Source: Hyphomicrobiales bacterium
GTDB taxonomy: Bacteria; Pseudomonadota; Alphaproteobacteria; Rhizobiales; Beijerinckiaceae
Assembly (NCBI GenBank): GCA_900470775.1
Contig: UCBZ01000042.1
Location: forward strand, 1 to 64,000
Direction of reading: 5' to 3'
DNA length: 64,000 bases
Shown: positions 31,615-40,872 of the stretch, piece by piece
Layout: every line of letters begins with the position of its first letter
How positions within the stretch are numbered: the stretch's first letter is position 1
Notes under the pieces: model-generated
What the model saw: only the letters and a program-made list of their open reading frames with translations
Database searches by the model: none
Told to the model about the DNA's origin: nothing
Program-made: the position numbers and the translations under genes

Positions 31615-33246
31615 ATGGCTTCGACCATTCCGCCCGATCCGAAATCCGTCGCCGGCAAGGCCCTGCAGGTCGAGGAGCGCACGCAGCTTCTCGTGATTGG
31701 CGCCGGGCCGGCCGGGCTTGCCGCTGCGATCGAGGCGGCCGGGCAGGGCCTCTCGGTCGTGCTCGTGGACGAGAACCCGGTCTCCTTCAAGACGATGGGC
31801 GACGAGGTGCCGCTGCATTACGGGCAGGGCATGTCCGGGCTGGCGCGCAACCGCAACGCCATGCTGGAGGCCTTCATCGCCTCGGAGCCGCTAATCGAGA
31901 TCGCCTTCGAGGCCGGCGTCGACGTCCGTCTCGGCACCGCCTGCTGGGGCGTCTACGCCAACGGCCCCTCGGTGACCTGGCTGCCGGGTCTGGTTGCCGG
32001 GCTGAACGACGAGGAGCGCTCCTGGATGCTCCAGGCCGACCATGTCGTGGTCGCCGCCGGTCGTCGCGATATGGGGCTGGGCTTTCCCGGCTGGGAGAAG
32101 CCCGGCGTGATGGGCGCGACCGCGGCCGTGGCCCTGGCCTCGCGCTATGGCGCGTTCGCACCGCGCCGGGTCGTGGTCCTGGGATCGTCTGCGGAGGCCG
32201 TGAGCGCCGCGCTCGCGCTCCGCGAGGCCGGCATCGAGATCGTCGCGATCATCGAACAGGCGGCCGAGCCGCTCGGTGAAGCCGGTCTGATCGCGACGCT
32301 GCGCGGGGGCGGCACGGAGATCCTGACCGGCCATGTCGTGCGCGAGGCTCTGGGCCGTGATGGGGTTGAGGCGGCGCTGGTCAGCGCGATCGATGCGGCT
32401 GGCCGCGTGACCGGCGCGGAACGCGAGATCGCCTGCGACGGCATCGTGCTCGCGGTGGGGGCGACGCCGGTCGTCGATCTAATCGACGCGCTCGGCTGCA
32501 AGGTCGCCTTCCAGGCCGAACGCGGCGGCTATGCCCCGCTGGTCGATGCCGACCAGCGCACCAGCCTTCGTCCTGTCTTCGCGGTCGGGGATTGCGCCGG
32601 CATCTGGCCGTCGAAGTCACTGGATCGGGCGGTCGCGGAGACCGAAGGCCGGCGCGCGGTCGCTGCCATCATCCACGATCTCGGGCTCGATGACGGACGC
32701 ACCGTGCCAGAAGCCGTCGTGCCCGACGCCGCAACCCATGACATCGACGCCTATCGCCTCGCCTGGGTGCGCGCCAGCGTGATCGAGGCCCGCGCCGAGT
32801 TCCATGTCTGCCAATGCGAGGAGGTCACGGCCCGAGAAATCCTCGAGGTCCGCCCGCCGCGCTATCTCGACTGGCAGAACGAACGCCGCAACGACCGTTC
32901 GCTCGCGGCGCTTCTCGGCGAGGAGCCGCCAAATCCCGACCAGATCAAGCGCCTGACGCGGGCCGGCATGGGGCCCTGCCAGGGCCGGCGCTGTCGCGAG
33001 CAGGTCGCAGGCCTGCTGGCGCTGGGCGCGGCGATGCCGTTGTCGTCGATCCCGCTGGCCGGCTATCGCGCGCCGGTTCGGCCGCTGCCGCTCTCGGTCG
33101 CGGGCCAGATTCCGGAGGCACCCGAGCAGGCCGAGCATTGGGACACCTGGTTTGGCATGCATGCGCAATGGCGTCCGTTCTGGGACGTGCCGGAGTTCTA
33201 TACGGTCGCGAGCAATGACGCGACCGGGCCCGTGGCGAGCGAGTGA
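31615..33246 (+). CDS. FAD/[2Fe-2S] dehydrogenase large subunit, opine oxidase/HcnB-like
   Basis: A protein of 543 residues with an FAD motif LLVIGAGPAGLAAAIEAAG at the N-terminus, a second Rossmann motif RRVVVLGSSAEAV near 185 and a C-terminal BFD-like iron-sulfur region with C399, C401, C455 and C460 (CQCEEVT and CQGRRC). This domain order is known from octopine/nopaline oxidase A, hydrogen cyanide synthase HcnB and the alpha subunit of D-hydroxyproline dehydrogenase. It should oxidise, together with the next gene product, a secondary amine or D-amino acid taken up by the linked importer. GAGGGAACG precedes the start. Confidence 0.85.
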   Translation: MASTIPPDPKSVAGKALQVEERTQLLVIGAGPAGLAAAIEAAGQGLSVVLVDENPVSFKTMGDEVPLHYGQGMSGLARNRNAMLEAFIASEPLIEIAFEAGVDVRLGTACWGVYANGPSVTWLPGLVAGLNDEERSWMLQADHVVVAAGRRDMGLGFPGWEKPGVMGATAAVALASRYGAFAPRRVVVLGSSAEAVSAALALREAGIEIVAIIEQAAEPLGEAGLIATLRGGGTEILTGHVVREALGRDGVEAALVSAIDAAGRVTGAEREIACDGIVLAVGATPVVDLIDALGCKVAFQAERGGYAPLVDADQRTSLRPVFAVGDCAGIWPSKSLDRAVAETEGRRAVAAIIHDLGLDDGRTVPEAVVPDAATHDIDAYRLAWVRASVIEARAEFHVCQCEEVTAREILEVRPPRYLDWQNERRNDRSLAALLGEEPPNPDQIKRLTRAGMGPCQGRRCREQVAGLLALGAAMPLSSIPLAGYRAPVRPLPLSVAGQIPEAPEQAEHWDTWFGMHAQWRPFWDVPEFYTVASNDATGPVASE

Positions 33247-33272
33247 GCAGGCCTTAGCGAGCGAGAATTGCC

Positions 33273-34439
33273 ATGAGCGAAATCAAGGGAGCGTCCGTCG
33301 TCATCTTCGGCGGCGGCGTCACGGGCCTCAGCGCCGCCTGGTGGCTGGCCCGCGAGGGCGTCGATGTCCTGGTCATCGAGAAGGGCATGATCGGCTGGGA
33401 GGCTTCGGGCCGCAATGGCGGCGGCTGCTCGCACCATCATTCGCCGCTCTTCCTCGAGGAACAGCGGCTCTGGCCTGACATGGACGAATTGCTCGGCTAT
33501 CCCACCGAATTCAGCCCCAGCCGGGTGCGCCTGGCCTCGAGCGAGCACCAGATGGCGCTCTATGGCCGGGCGCTGTCAAACGCGAAGCGGCAGGGTTTTG
33601 ACTCCGAAATCCTCGACGTGAAGCAGATCAGGGAGTTCGTGCCGCTGGCCGGCGAGAACATGGTCGGCGGCTATTTCTACAAGTTCGGCGGCCACGCCAA
33701 TCCGCACCGCACCCTGCAGGCCTATGCCTGGGCGATGCAGGATCATGGCGGACGCGTGATGCAGCATTGCGCTGTCACGGGTTTCCAGACGGCCGGCGGC
33801 AAGGTCACCGGCGTCGAGACCGAGCGCGGGCTCGTCGCCTGCGACCATCTCGTCATTGCCGCAGGCCCCCAGACGGGGCGGCTCTCGGCCATGCTCGGGC
33901 AGGAGGTTCCGGTCGCTTCGGCCCGCTGCGAGATGATCGTCACCGAGCCTTTGCCGCTGATGCCCTATGGCGGCGTCGATGGGAACGGCCTCTACGGCCG
34001 CCAGACCCTGCGCGGCAACCTCGCCTATGGCGGCGGCCCGCATGAATGGCTCGACATCGCCGGCAACGCCGCCCCGGCCAAGCCGACGACGCCATTGATG
34101 GGCCATATCGGCCGCAGGCTGGCGGAATTGCTGCCGAAAGCGGCGCATGCCCGCATCATCCGCTCCTGGGCGGGCGTGATCGAGAACACGCCCGACGGAC
34201 GGCCGGTGATAGATCGCCTCGGTTCGCTGGAGAATGTCGTCGTGGCAACGCTGTCGAGCGTCGGCTTCGGCCTCTCGCCGGCAAGCGGCCACGCAATCCG
34301 AGACCTCGTCATCGACGGCACCTGTTCCTTCGCCGACATCTCGTCGTTCAAGCTGTCCCGCTTCGACAGGCTCGAACCGAACTGGCGTGATTTGCAGGGC
34401 TGGCAGGCGCTGGCGGCGCAAGAGGCAATCGCGGCTTAG
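33273..34439 (+). CDS. FAD-dependent amine/amino acid oxidoreductase, opine oxidase subunit B-like
   Basis: A protein of 388 residues of the DAO family (glycine/D-amino acid oxidase fold). The FAD motif is VVIFGGGVTGLSAAWWLA with the usual E about 30 residues later (VLVIEKGMIGWEASGRNGG); GRPVIDRLG and SVGFGLSPASGHAI near the C-terminus close the FAD site. It resembles OoxB/HcnC/D-hydroxyproline dehydrogenase beta. It lies 26 bp after the large subunit gene. It is the catalytic subunit by family knowledge; the substrate is not known. Confidence 0.87.
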   Translation: MSEIKGASVVIFGGGVTGLSAAWWLAREGVDVLVIEKGMIGWEASGRNGGGCSHHHSPLFLEEQRLWPDMDELLGYPTEFSPSRVRLASSEHQMALYGRALSNAKRQGFDSEILDVKQIREFVPLAGENMVGGYFYKFGGHANPHRTLQAYAWAMQDHGGRVMQHCAVTGFQTAGGKVTGVETERGLVACDHLVIAAGPQTGRLSAMLGQEVPVASARCEMIVTEPLPLMPYGGVDGNGLYGRQTLRGNLAYGGGPHEWLDIAGNAAPAKPTTPLMGHIGRRLAELLPKAAHARIIRSWAGVIENTPDGRPVIDRLGSLENVVVATLSSVGFGLSPASGHAIRDLVIDGTCSFADISSFKLSRFDRLEPNWRDLQGWQALAAQEAIAA

Positions 34440-34496
34440 CGAGGCGTGGCTGGCGCTGACTGCCTGCCTTGCGGAGGCCCACTCAACGCGAATCGA

Positions 34497-34586
34497 TGGC
34501 GGAAGGGGTGGGATTCGAACCCACGGTAGGCTTTCACCTACGGCGGTTTTCAAGACCGCTGCCTTAAACCACTCGGCCACCCTTCC
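34497..34586 (-). tRNA. tRNA-Ser(UGA)
   Basis: A 90-nt class II tRNA. The acceptor GGAAGGG (5' end at 34586) pairs with CCCTTCC, followed by G and an encoded CCA. The anticodon is TGA at 34550-34552 (read on the minus strand) in the loop CTTGAAA. A long variable arm (TAGGTGAAAGCCTA) and the T-loop GGTTCGAATCC are present. It decodes UCA and probably other UCN codons. Confidence 0.97.
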
Positions 34587-34709
34587 GGTGTCGCAGTCAT
34601 TGCCGCGCATGGGCCGTTTTGGCAAGCGCTGTCCGCAACGAGCAGGCGAGGGGGGCGGCATGGGCAGCGTTTTCGCGGCGGATCGGCTCGAACGGAGGGC
34701 GCCGCTCTC

Positions 34710-34761
34710 TCGGCAGAGTGTGCTTGCGGCAAGCGTGGCAGCCGTGCCACGCCTCTGCCGA
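34710..34761. repeat. nested inverted repeats upstream of tRNA-Ser
   Basis: The outer arms TCGGCAGAG (34710-34718) and CTCTGCCGA (34753-34761) enclose GCGTGGCA-GCCG-TGCCACGC (34733-34752). All pairs are perfect, and the inner right arm abuts the outer one. On the plus strand the stem ends in AAAA; on the minus strand it is preceded by TTTT. Confidence 0.65.
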
Positions 34762-34876
34762 AAAGTGGCGCTGGCGTGCCGCGGGTTGACAGTTGCCGCA
34801 TTTCCGACACCTTTGTGCCCGCTCAAGGGCACGCGGGGAACAGCCCGTTAACGCTACCGCGTCGCTGCGGCCGGCG

Positions 34877-34891
34877 TTAACGATCCCTTAA
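34877..34891 (+). promoter_or_regulatory. CtrA-binding box upstream of rlpA
   Basis: TTAACGATCCCTTAA is an exact TTAA-N7-TTAA, the full recognition site of the alphaproteobacterial cell-cycle regulator CtrA. It lies about 85 bp upstream of the chosen rlpA start, a position suited to promoter control. It overlaps one arm of the GTTAACGC repeat. Confidence 0.65.
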
Positions 34892-34974
34892 TTGGATTGA
34901 CCGAAAACTCTGGCTTCGCCGCCGATGCGGCGTGGTCGGCTTGTGGTTTTCGGCGCAGAAAGCGGAACGACGGC

Positions 34975-36183
34975 ATGATGCGAGGCGCTCGCCCTTCGGC
35001 ACCGGACAGCCTTTCCGCTTCGACCGATACGGGCCTAGCCCTGCCTTCCCGCAGCATCGCCATCCGCGCCGCGCGCCTTGGCTGCGTTGCGCTCGCCGGC
35101 CTTTTTCTCGCCAATTGCGCCAACGACCAGGTCGCGCGTCGCGGCAAGTCGAAGGAAATCGGCGCCTTCCCGCAGTCGAAATATGGCCCCGCCAGCCCGC
35201 GCGTCGTCGCGGAGGGCGAAGATGTGCCCAAGGGCGGCGGACGCCAGCTCATCGGCAAGACCTATTCCGTCGCCGGCAAGCGCTATACCCCTTACGAAAA
35301 GCCCGTCGGCTATACGGCTGTCGGCACCGCCTCCTGGTATGGCGAGGCTTTCCACGGCCGCCGCACCGCCAATGGCGAGGTCTATGACCGCCACGGCATC
35401 ACCGCCGCGCATCCGACTATGCCGCTGCCGGCCTATGCCCGCGTTACGAACATGCTCAACAGCCGCTCGATCATCGTGCGCGTCAACGATCGCGGCCCCT
35501 ATCATGGCGGCCGCGTCATGGACGTCTCGCAGCAAACGGCCGAGGCGCTGGCCTTCCGCCATCTCGGCACCGCGCGAATCAAGCTCGAATATCTCGGCCA
35601 GGCCTCGCTCGCCGGCTCAGACGACAAGCTTCTTCTGGCGACACTGCGCACCGACGGCCAGCCCGCCGCCATCCCGGGCACGAGCGCCCGCACGATGGTC
35701 GCTAGCGCAGCCCCAGTCGCCAGCACCCGTTCGCAAAGCGCCAATCTCGACGAGCGGCCTGAACCGGTCGCCGAGCCGGAGATTTCGCGGCCGGTTGCTC
35801 AGACCTATTCCACGGCATCGACCGCGCGCGCCTATGCGCCGCAAAGCTATTCCACGGCCTCGTCATCGAGCGAGCCGCTGCGCACGGTCCAGCCGAGCGA
35901 ACCCGTTGCGGCTTCGCTCGTCTCGACATCGCCCGCTGGCGGCGTCCCGGTTCGCGGCGTGAAGCTGCCTCCGAGCCGTCCTTTCGACCTCGATACTATC
36001 GCGAACGCAGGCACCCCCGTTCGGGTTCCCGCCGTGATGCGCAGCACGTTGCCGCCGACGCGGGCCACGGTTGCGAGCCTGTTCGCCGCCCCCGAGCGCG
36101 CACCGACGCAGCGCTTCTCTGCCTCGCATCCGCTCAATCGCGCCCTCCTTCCGCAAGAGCTGCAGCCGCTGTCGCGGAATTGA
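34975..36183 (+). CDS. rlpA: RlpA-family septal peptidoglycan lytic transglycosylase, lipoprotein
   Basis: A protein of 402 residues. A lipobox (LFLANC, lipidated Cys 48) follows a long basic N-terminus. The double-psi beta barrel of RlpA spans about 115-205 (GTASWYGEAFHGRRTANGE, then VRVNDRGPYHGGRVMDVS); E134 and D172 match the family catalytic acids. The C-terminal half is Ala/Ser/Pro-rich without a recognisable SPOR domain. RlpA cleaves naked glycan strands at the division site. I start at the ATG at 34975 behind GAAAGCGGAA. An upstream CtrA box fits cell-cycle control, and a D,D-carboxypeptidase gene follows. Confidence 0.88.
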   Translation: MMRGARPSAPDSLSASTDTGLALPSRSIAIRAARLGCVALAGLFLANCANDQVARRGKSKEIGAFPQSKYGPASPRVVAEGEDVPKGGGRQLIGKTYSVAGKRYTPYEKPVGYTAVGTASWYGEAFHGRRTANGEVYDRHGITAAHPTMPLPAYARVTNMLNSRSIIVRVNDRGPYHGGRVMDVSQQTAEALAFRHLGTARIKLEYLGQASLAGSDDKLLLATLRTDGQPAAIPGTSARTMVASAAPVASTRSQSANLDERPEPVAEPEISRPVAQTYSTASTARAYAPQSYSTASSSSEPLRTVQPSEPVAASLVSTSPAGGVPVRGVKLPPSRPFDLDTIANAGTPVRVPAVMRSTLPPTRATVASLFAAPERAPTQRFSASHPLNRALLPQELQPLSRN

Positions 36184-36231
36184 TGCGATCGAGCCTTGAC
36201 CGGCCGCGTTCGGCTCTGCTTCTGATCGGAT

Positions 36232-37473
36232 ATGCGCGCTCCCGGTCGCCCGTCTGACAGGTTTTCCACCGTTTCGGTCGTCAGGCGCTGCCTGATCCGC
36301 GCCCGTGCGCTCGGCGTCGTCGCGATGCTGGCGTTCGCAGCCGGACTGCCTGCTTCCACTGCCTTCGCTCAGAGCTTCCAGTCGCCGGCCCCCTTTGCGG
36401 TGCTGCTCGATTCCGCCAGCGGCACCATCCTCTACGAGAAGGCGGCCGACGAACTGATGGCGCCCGCCAGCCTCGCCAAGATCGCGACCGCGCTCGTCGC
36501 CTTCCAGGAAATCGCCCAGGGCCGGCTGACGCTCGACAGCGAGATCGGCATTTCCGAGAACGCCTGGCGCAAGGGTGGCGGCGTCTCGGGCGGCTCGACC
36601 ATGTTCGCCCAGCTCAACAGCCGGGTGAAGCTCTCCGACATCCTGCACGGTATCATCGTCCAGTCCGGCAATGATGCTTCGATTGCGCTGGCCGAGACCG
36701 TCGCCGGAGACGAGGCGACCTTCGCGCGGCTGATGACCGAGCGCGTCCGGGCGCTCGGTCTGACGAAATCGGTCTTCCGCAACGCCACCGGCATGGGCGA
36801 TCCGCTGCAGAAGGTCACGGCGCGCGAACTCGCGCTCCTGTCCGACCACATCATCAAGACCTACCCGGAGCACTACAGGATCTTCGGCCAGCGCGAATTC
36901 ACCTGGAACAAGATCAGGCAGCAGAACCGCAACCCGCTGCTGACGATGGATATCGGCGCCGACGGGCTCAAGACCGGCAATATCGACGATTCCGGCTTTG
37001 GCCTCGTCGGCTCGGCGGTGCAGAACGGCCAGCGCCTGATCGTGGTGGTCAATGGCCTGAAGACCGCGCGCGACCGCGCCAACGAATCGCGCAAGCTGCT
37101 CGAATGGGGTTTTCGCGCCTTCGAGCCGCGCAAGATCTTCGACGCCGGCGAGATCGTCGGCGAGGCCAGCGTCTTCGGCGGCGAGAAGGGACGAGTCGGG
37201 CTCAAGGCCAGGGGGCCTGTCAGCCTGCTCCTGCCGCGCGGCAGCAGCGAACGCCTGAACGCACGCATCGTCTATCGCGGGCCGCTGATCGTGCCCGTCC
37301 AGGAAGGGGCGCAGGTCGCGCGGCTCCTGGTCACGCGCGGCGAGGTCAAGACGCTCGACATACCCCTCTATGCCGCCGAGACGGTGCAGGCCGGCACCTT
37401 GCAGAGCCGCGCGCTCGACGCGCTGATGGAAGCGGCATCCGGCTGGGTCCGCAAGGCCCTGAGCCGGAGTTGA
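36232..37473 (+). CDS. D-alanyl-D-alanine carboxypeptidase (PBP5/6 family)
   Basis: A periplasmic penicillin-binding protein of 413 residues. A signal peptide ends near AFAQ (residue 47). The active-site motifs are SLAK (S80-K83), SGN (145-147) and KTG (247-249), followed by the C-terminal PBP5 beta domain and an amphipathic tail (LMEAASGWVRKALSRS) that probably anchors it to the membrane. It removes the terminal D-Ala of peptidoglycan pentapeptides. It lies 48 bp after rlpA and 8 bp before tmk. Confidence 0.93.
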   Translation: MRAPGRPSDRFSTVSVVRRCLIRARALGVVAMLAFAAGLPASTAFAQSFQSPAPFAVLLDSASGTILYEKAADELMAPASLAKIATALVAFQEIAQGRLTLDSEIGISENAWRKGGGVSGGSTMFAQLNSRVKLSDILHGIIVQSGNDASIALAETVAGDEATFARLMTERVRALGLTKSVFRNATGMGDPLQKVTARELALLSDHIIKTYPEHYRIFGQREFTWNKIRQQNRNPLLTMDIGADGLKTGNIDDSGFGLVGSAVQNGQRLIVVVNGLKTARDRANESRKLLEWGFRAFEPRKIFDAGEIVGEASVFGGEKGRVGLKARGPVSLLLPRGSSERLNARIVYRGPLIVPVQEGAQVARLLVTRGEVKTLDIPLYAAETVQAGTLQSRALDALMEAASGWVRKALSRS

Positions 37474-37481
37474 GCGGCGCC

Positions 37482-38132
37482 ATGGCACCGGGACGCTTCA
37501 TCACGCTCGAAGGCGGCGAGGGCGCCGGCAAATCGACGCTGGCCCGCAGCCTGAAGGAGCGCATCGAGGCGCTCGGCCTGCGCGTCACGGTGACGCGCGA
37601 ACCCGGCGGCTCGCCCAAGGCCGAGGCGATCCGCGAGGTCATCCTCTCCGGCCAGGTCAAGCAGCGCGGCCCCTTCGTCGAGGCGCTGATGTTCTCGGCG
37701 GCCCGGATCGACCATATCGACCGGCTGATCGCGCCCGCCCTGGCGCGGGGCGAATGGGTGCTCTGCGACCGCTTCATCGATTCGACCCGGGTCTATCAGG
37801 GCACGCTCGGCCGCATCGAGCCGGGGCTGCTGGCTGAGCTCGAAGCCGTCACCATCGACGGGCTGATGCCGGATCTGACGCTGATCCTCGATCTCGACCC
37901 GAGCATCGGGCTTGCCCGCGCGGCGCGGCGCCGGGCCCCCGGCGAAGGCACCGACCGCTTCGAGAGTGAGACCCTGGCCTTCCATCGCAAGCTGCGAAAG
38001 GCCTATCTCGCGATCGCCGAAGCCGAGCCGTCGCGCTGCGTCGTGCTCGATGCGGCGCAGCCGCCGGCCATGCTGGCGCAGGCGGCCTGGACGGCGATCC
38101 GCGAGCACCTTCCGGTGCCGCAGGCCGCCTGA
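37482..38132 (+). CDS. tmk: thymidylate kinase
   Basis: A kinase of 216 residues that phosphorylates dTMP to dTDP. It has the P-loop GGEGAGKST near residues 10-18, the DR(F/Y) motif CDRFIDSTRVYQG and a LID region RRRAPGEGTDRFE. The ATG at 37482 begins the conserved GRFITLEGGEG strand; the frame is open much further upstream inside the carboxypeptidase gene. holB follows, the usual order in these bacteria. Confidence 0.96.
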   Translation: MAPGRFITLEGGEGAGKSTLARSLKERIEALGLRVTVTREPGGSPKAEAIREVILSGQVKQRGPFVEALMFSAARIDHIDRLIAPALARGEWVLCDRFIDSTRVYQGTLGRIEPGLLAELEAVTIDGLMPDLTLILDLDPSIGLARAARRRAPGEGTDRFESETLAFHRKLRKAYLAIAEAEPSRCVVLDAAQPPAMLAQAAWTAIREHLPVPQAA

Positions 38133-38218
38133 GCCGGCCAGGGCTGTTGTCATCGAGGGCTCTTGCCCTCAAGCGCGCCACGGACCAAACACATCCGATC
38201 AGCGACGAAGGACGACGG

Positions 38219-39289
38219 ATGCTCCAGACCAGCGACGAACCCGACCGCCTGGCAAACGCGCCGCATCCGCGCGAGACGCTGGCGCTGATCGGGCACGACG
38301 CGCAGGAGCAGGCCTTCCTCGCCGCGCTATCGTCGGGCCGGATGCATCATGGCTGGCTGCTCGGCGGTCCCGAAGGCATCGGCAAGGCGAGCTTCGCCTA
38401 TCGCGCCGCGCGCTTCGTGCTGGCGGCCGGCGACCCCACCGTCCGGGCAGCAGGAGCGACCTCGCTGGCGATGCCCGAGACCGATGCGGCGACCCGGCGG
38501 GTGATGGCGCAGTCCCACCCCGACCTGCACCTGCTGCGCCGGATCCAGAAGCCCGACGGCAAGGGCTACACCAGCAACATCCCGGTCGATGCGGTCAGGC
38601 GGGTGCTCGACCGTTTCGGTTCGAGCGCGGCCGAGGGCGGCTGGCGCGTCTGCATCGTCGATTCGGCCGAGGACATGGACCGCTCGGCGGGCAACGCCCT
38701 GCTCAAGCTGCTGGAGGAGCCGCCGCCGCGGGCGCTCTTCCTGATCGTGGCCCATGCGCCGGGCCGGATGCTGCCGACGATCCGCTCGCGCTGCCGCCTG
38801 ATGACCTTCGCCGCGCTCGACGAGGCGCACGTCGCGCAGGCCGGCGAAATCGCGCTCGAGCGTCTGGGCGGCCCCTTCGACGCCTCCGCATTGACCCGCG
38901 CCGCCCGGCTCGCCGACGGTTCGGTGCGCCGGGCGCTCACCTATGTCGATCCGGAGACGCTGGCGCTGGTCGAGGCGGTGCGGGCGCGGCTCGACGCGCT
39001 GCCCGGCATCGACCTGAACGCGCTGATGGCGCTGGCCGAGGATGTCGCCGGCAAGGCCGGCGAGAGCGATTTCGCCGTGATGATCGAGACGGTGCAGAGC
39101 TGGCTGTCCGACCATCTCCACGCGCATGCTGCAGCGCAACCGGCGCGTCTTGCACCGCTGGCGGAGGTATGGGACAAGCTTGGTCGTGCGGCCCGCGACG
39201 TCGAAACCTACAATCTCGACCGCCGCCCGCTCGTGATGACCATGTTTCATGATCTGTCGGATGCGGTTGCCCGCTCGCGCGCAGCGTGA
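38219..39289 (+). CDS. holB: DNA polymerase III subunit delta prime
   Basis: A clamp-loader subunit of 356 residues. The N-terminal AAA+ domain has a degenerate P-loop [15 protein letters not shown] and the delta-prime motif [28 protein letters not shown] matches the SRC motif of clamp loaders. It helps load the sliding clamp at replication forks. I start at the ATG at 38219 behind GAAGGA; a TTG 24 codons earlier is possible. It lies between tmk and metG. Confidence 0.93.
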   Translation: MLQTSDEPDRLANAPHPRETLALIGHDAQEQAFLAALSSGRMHHGWLLGGPEGIGKASFAYRAARFVLAAGDPTVRAAGATSLAMPETDAATRRVMAQSHPDLHLLRRIQKPDGKGYTSNIPVDAVRRVLDRFGSSAAEGGWRVCIVDSAEDMDRSAGNALLKLLEEPPPRALFLIVAHAPGRMLPTIRSRCRLMTFAALDEAHVAQAGEIALERLGGPFDASALTRAARLADGSVRRALTYVDPETLALVEAVRARLDALPGIDLNALMALAEDVAGKAGESDFAVMIETVQSWLSDHLHAHAAAQPARLAPLAEVWDKLGRAARDVETYNLDRRPLVMTMFHDLSDAVARSRAA

Positions 39290-39309
39290 AGCGAACTTCC
39301 GGATCGACC

Positions 39310-40872
39310 ATGGCCACGGCCCCGAAATTCTACCTGACGACCGCGATCTCCTACACCAATGGCCCGCCGCATCTCGGCCACGCCTATGAGATGGTGACCT
39401 CCGACGCGATCGCGCGCTTCAAGCGACTCGACGGCTACGATGTCTTCGCGATGACCGGCACCGACGAGCACGGTCAGAAGAACGCACGAACCGCAGCCCA
39501 GCATGGGCTCTCGCCGAAGGAATTCGTCGATCGAACGGTCGTGCCCTTCCAAAACATGGCTCAGACGCTCGGCTGCTCCTTCGACCGCTTCATCCGCACC
39601 ACCGACGCCGACCATCTGCCCTCGACGCAGGAGTTGTGGCGGCGGATGGAGGCCAATGGCGACATCTATCTCGCCAAATATGCCGGCTGGTATTCGGTCC
39701 GCGACGAAGCCTTCTATGGCGAGGAGGAAACCACGCTCCAGCCCGACGGCACGCGCCTGGGCGGGCAGGGCACGCCGGTCGAATGGGTCGAGGAGGAGAG
39801 CTATTTCTTCCGCCTGAAAGCCTATCAGGACCGGCTTCTGAAGCTTTATGAGGACGTGCCGGACTTCGTCTCGCCGCCGACGCGCCGAAACGAGGTCGTC
39901 TCCTTCGTGAAGGGCGGGCTGGAGGATCTCTCGATCAGCCGCACCACCTTCGACTGGGGTCTTCCCGTGCCGGGCGACCCCAAGCATGTGATGTATGTCT
40001 GGGTCGATGCGCTCAACAACTATGTCACCGGAACGGGCTTTCCGGATCCCGACAGTCCGCGCGCGCATTACTGGCCGGCCGATGTCCACATCATCGGCAA
40101 GGACATCGTGCGCTTCCACACGGTCTATTGGCCGGCCTTCCTGATGTCGGCCGGGCTGCCGCTGCCCAAGCGCGTCTTCGGCCATGGCTTCCTCCTCGCC
40201 AAGGGCGGCGAGAAGATGTCGAAATCGCTCGGTAACGTCGTCGATCCCTTCGATCTCGCCGATACCTATGGCGTCGACCAGTTGCGCTATTTCTTCCTGC
40301 GCGAGGTCTCCTTTGGCCAGGACGGCGCTTACAGCCATGAGGCGATCGTCGGGCGCATCAATGCCGACCTCGCCAACGACCTCGGCAACCTGGCGCAGCG
40401 CTCGCTCTCGATGATCGCGAAGAACTGCGAGGGCAGGGTGCCGGCACGCGGCACGCTGACCGAGGGCGACGAGGCGATGCTGGCGCTGGCCGATGGCGCG
40501 CTGGCCAAGGCACGCGGCGCCATGCAGGATTTCGCGCTTCACGTCATGCTGGCCGAGATCTGGGCCGTGGTCGCGGAGGCGAACCGCTATTTCGCCGCCA
40601 ACGAACCCTGGCGCCTGTCCAAGAGCGACCCGGCCCGGCGCGACAGCGTGCTTTACGTCACCGCCGAGGTGATCAGGCAGGTCGCGATCCTGGTCCAGCC
40701 GGTGATGCCGGATTCCATGGCCAAGCTGCTCGATCTGCTCGGCGTCGCGCCCGAAGCGCGCAGCTTCGCGGCCCTGGGCGAAGGTGGCCGACTCGTCGCC
40801 GTCACGCCATTGCCGGCGCCGAGCGGGATCTTCCCGCGCTATGTCGAGCCTGACAGCGGGCAGGCCGCCTGA
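39310..40872 (+). CDS. metG: methionine--tRNA ligase
   Basis: A class I synthetase of 520 residues with the HIGH-type motif HLGH at 21-24 and KMSKS near 302-306, the connective domain between them and an anticodon-binding helical domain with no C-terminal tRNA-binding (EMAP) domain. I use the ATG at 39310 ([18 protein letters not shown]). A GTG at 39286 overlaps the holB stop (GTGA) and would add eight residues; both are possible. The tatD gene starts at its stop codon. Confidence 0.96.
   Translation: MATAPKFYLTTAISYTNGPPHLGHAYEMVTSDAIARFKRLDGYDVFAMTGTDEHGQKNARTAAQHGLSPKEFVDRTVVPFQNMAQTLGCSFDRFIRTTDADHLPSTQELWRRMEANGDIYLAKYAGWYSVRDEAFYGEEETTLQPDGTRLGGQGTPVEWVEEESYFFRLKAYQDRLLKLYEDVPDFVSPPTRRNEVVSFVKGGLEDLSISRTTFDWGLPVPGDPKHVMYVWVDALNNYVTGTGFPDPDSPRAHYWPADVHIIGKDIVRFHTVYWPAFLMSAGLPLPKRVFGHGFLLAKGGEKMSKSLGNVVDPFDLADTYGVDQLRYFFLREVSFGQDGAYSHEAIVGRINADLANDLGNLAQRSLSMIAKNCEGRVPARGTLTEGDEAMLALADGALAKARGAMQDFALHVMLAEIWAVVAEANRYFAANEPWRLSKSDPARRDSVLYVTAEVIRQVAILVQPVMPDSMAKLLDLLGVAPEARSFAALGEGGRLVAVTPLPAPSGIFPRYVEPDSGQAA

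Larger units (their letters stand above)
34587..34974. other. intergenic region with several inverted repeats
   Basis: No gene is supported here. It contains the upstream region of tRNA-Ser, the nested repeats at 34710-34761, a GTGCCC-N6-GGGCAC hairpin at 34815-34832, a GTTAACGC/GCGTTAAC pair at 34847-34854 and 34874-34881, and the CtrA box. Confidence 0.6.
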
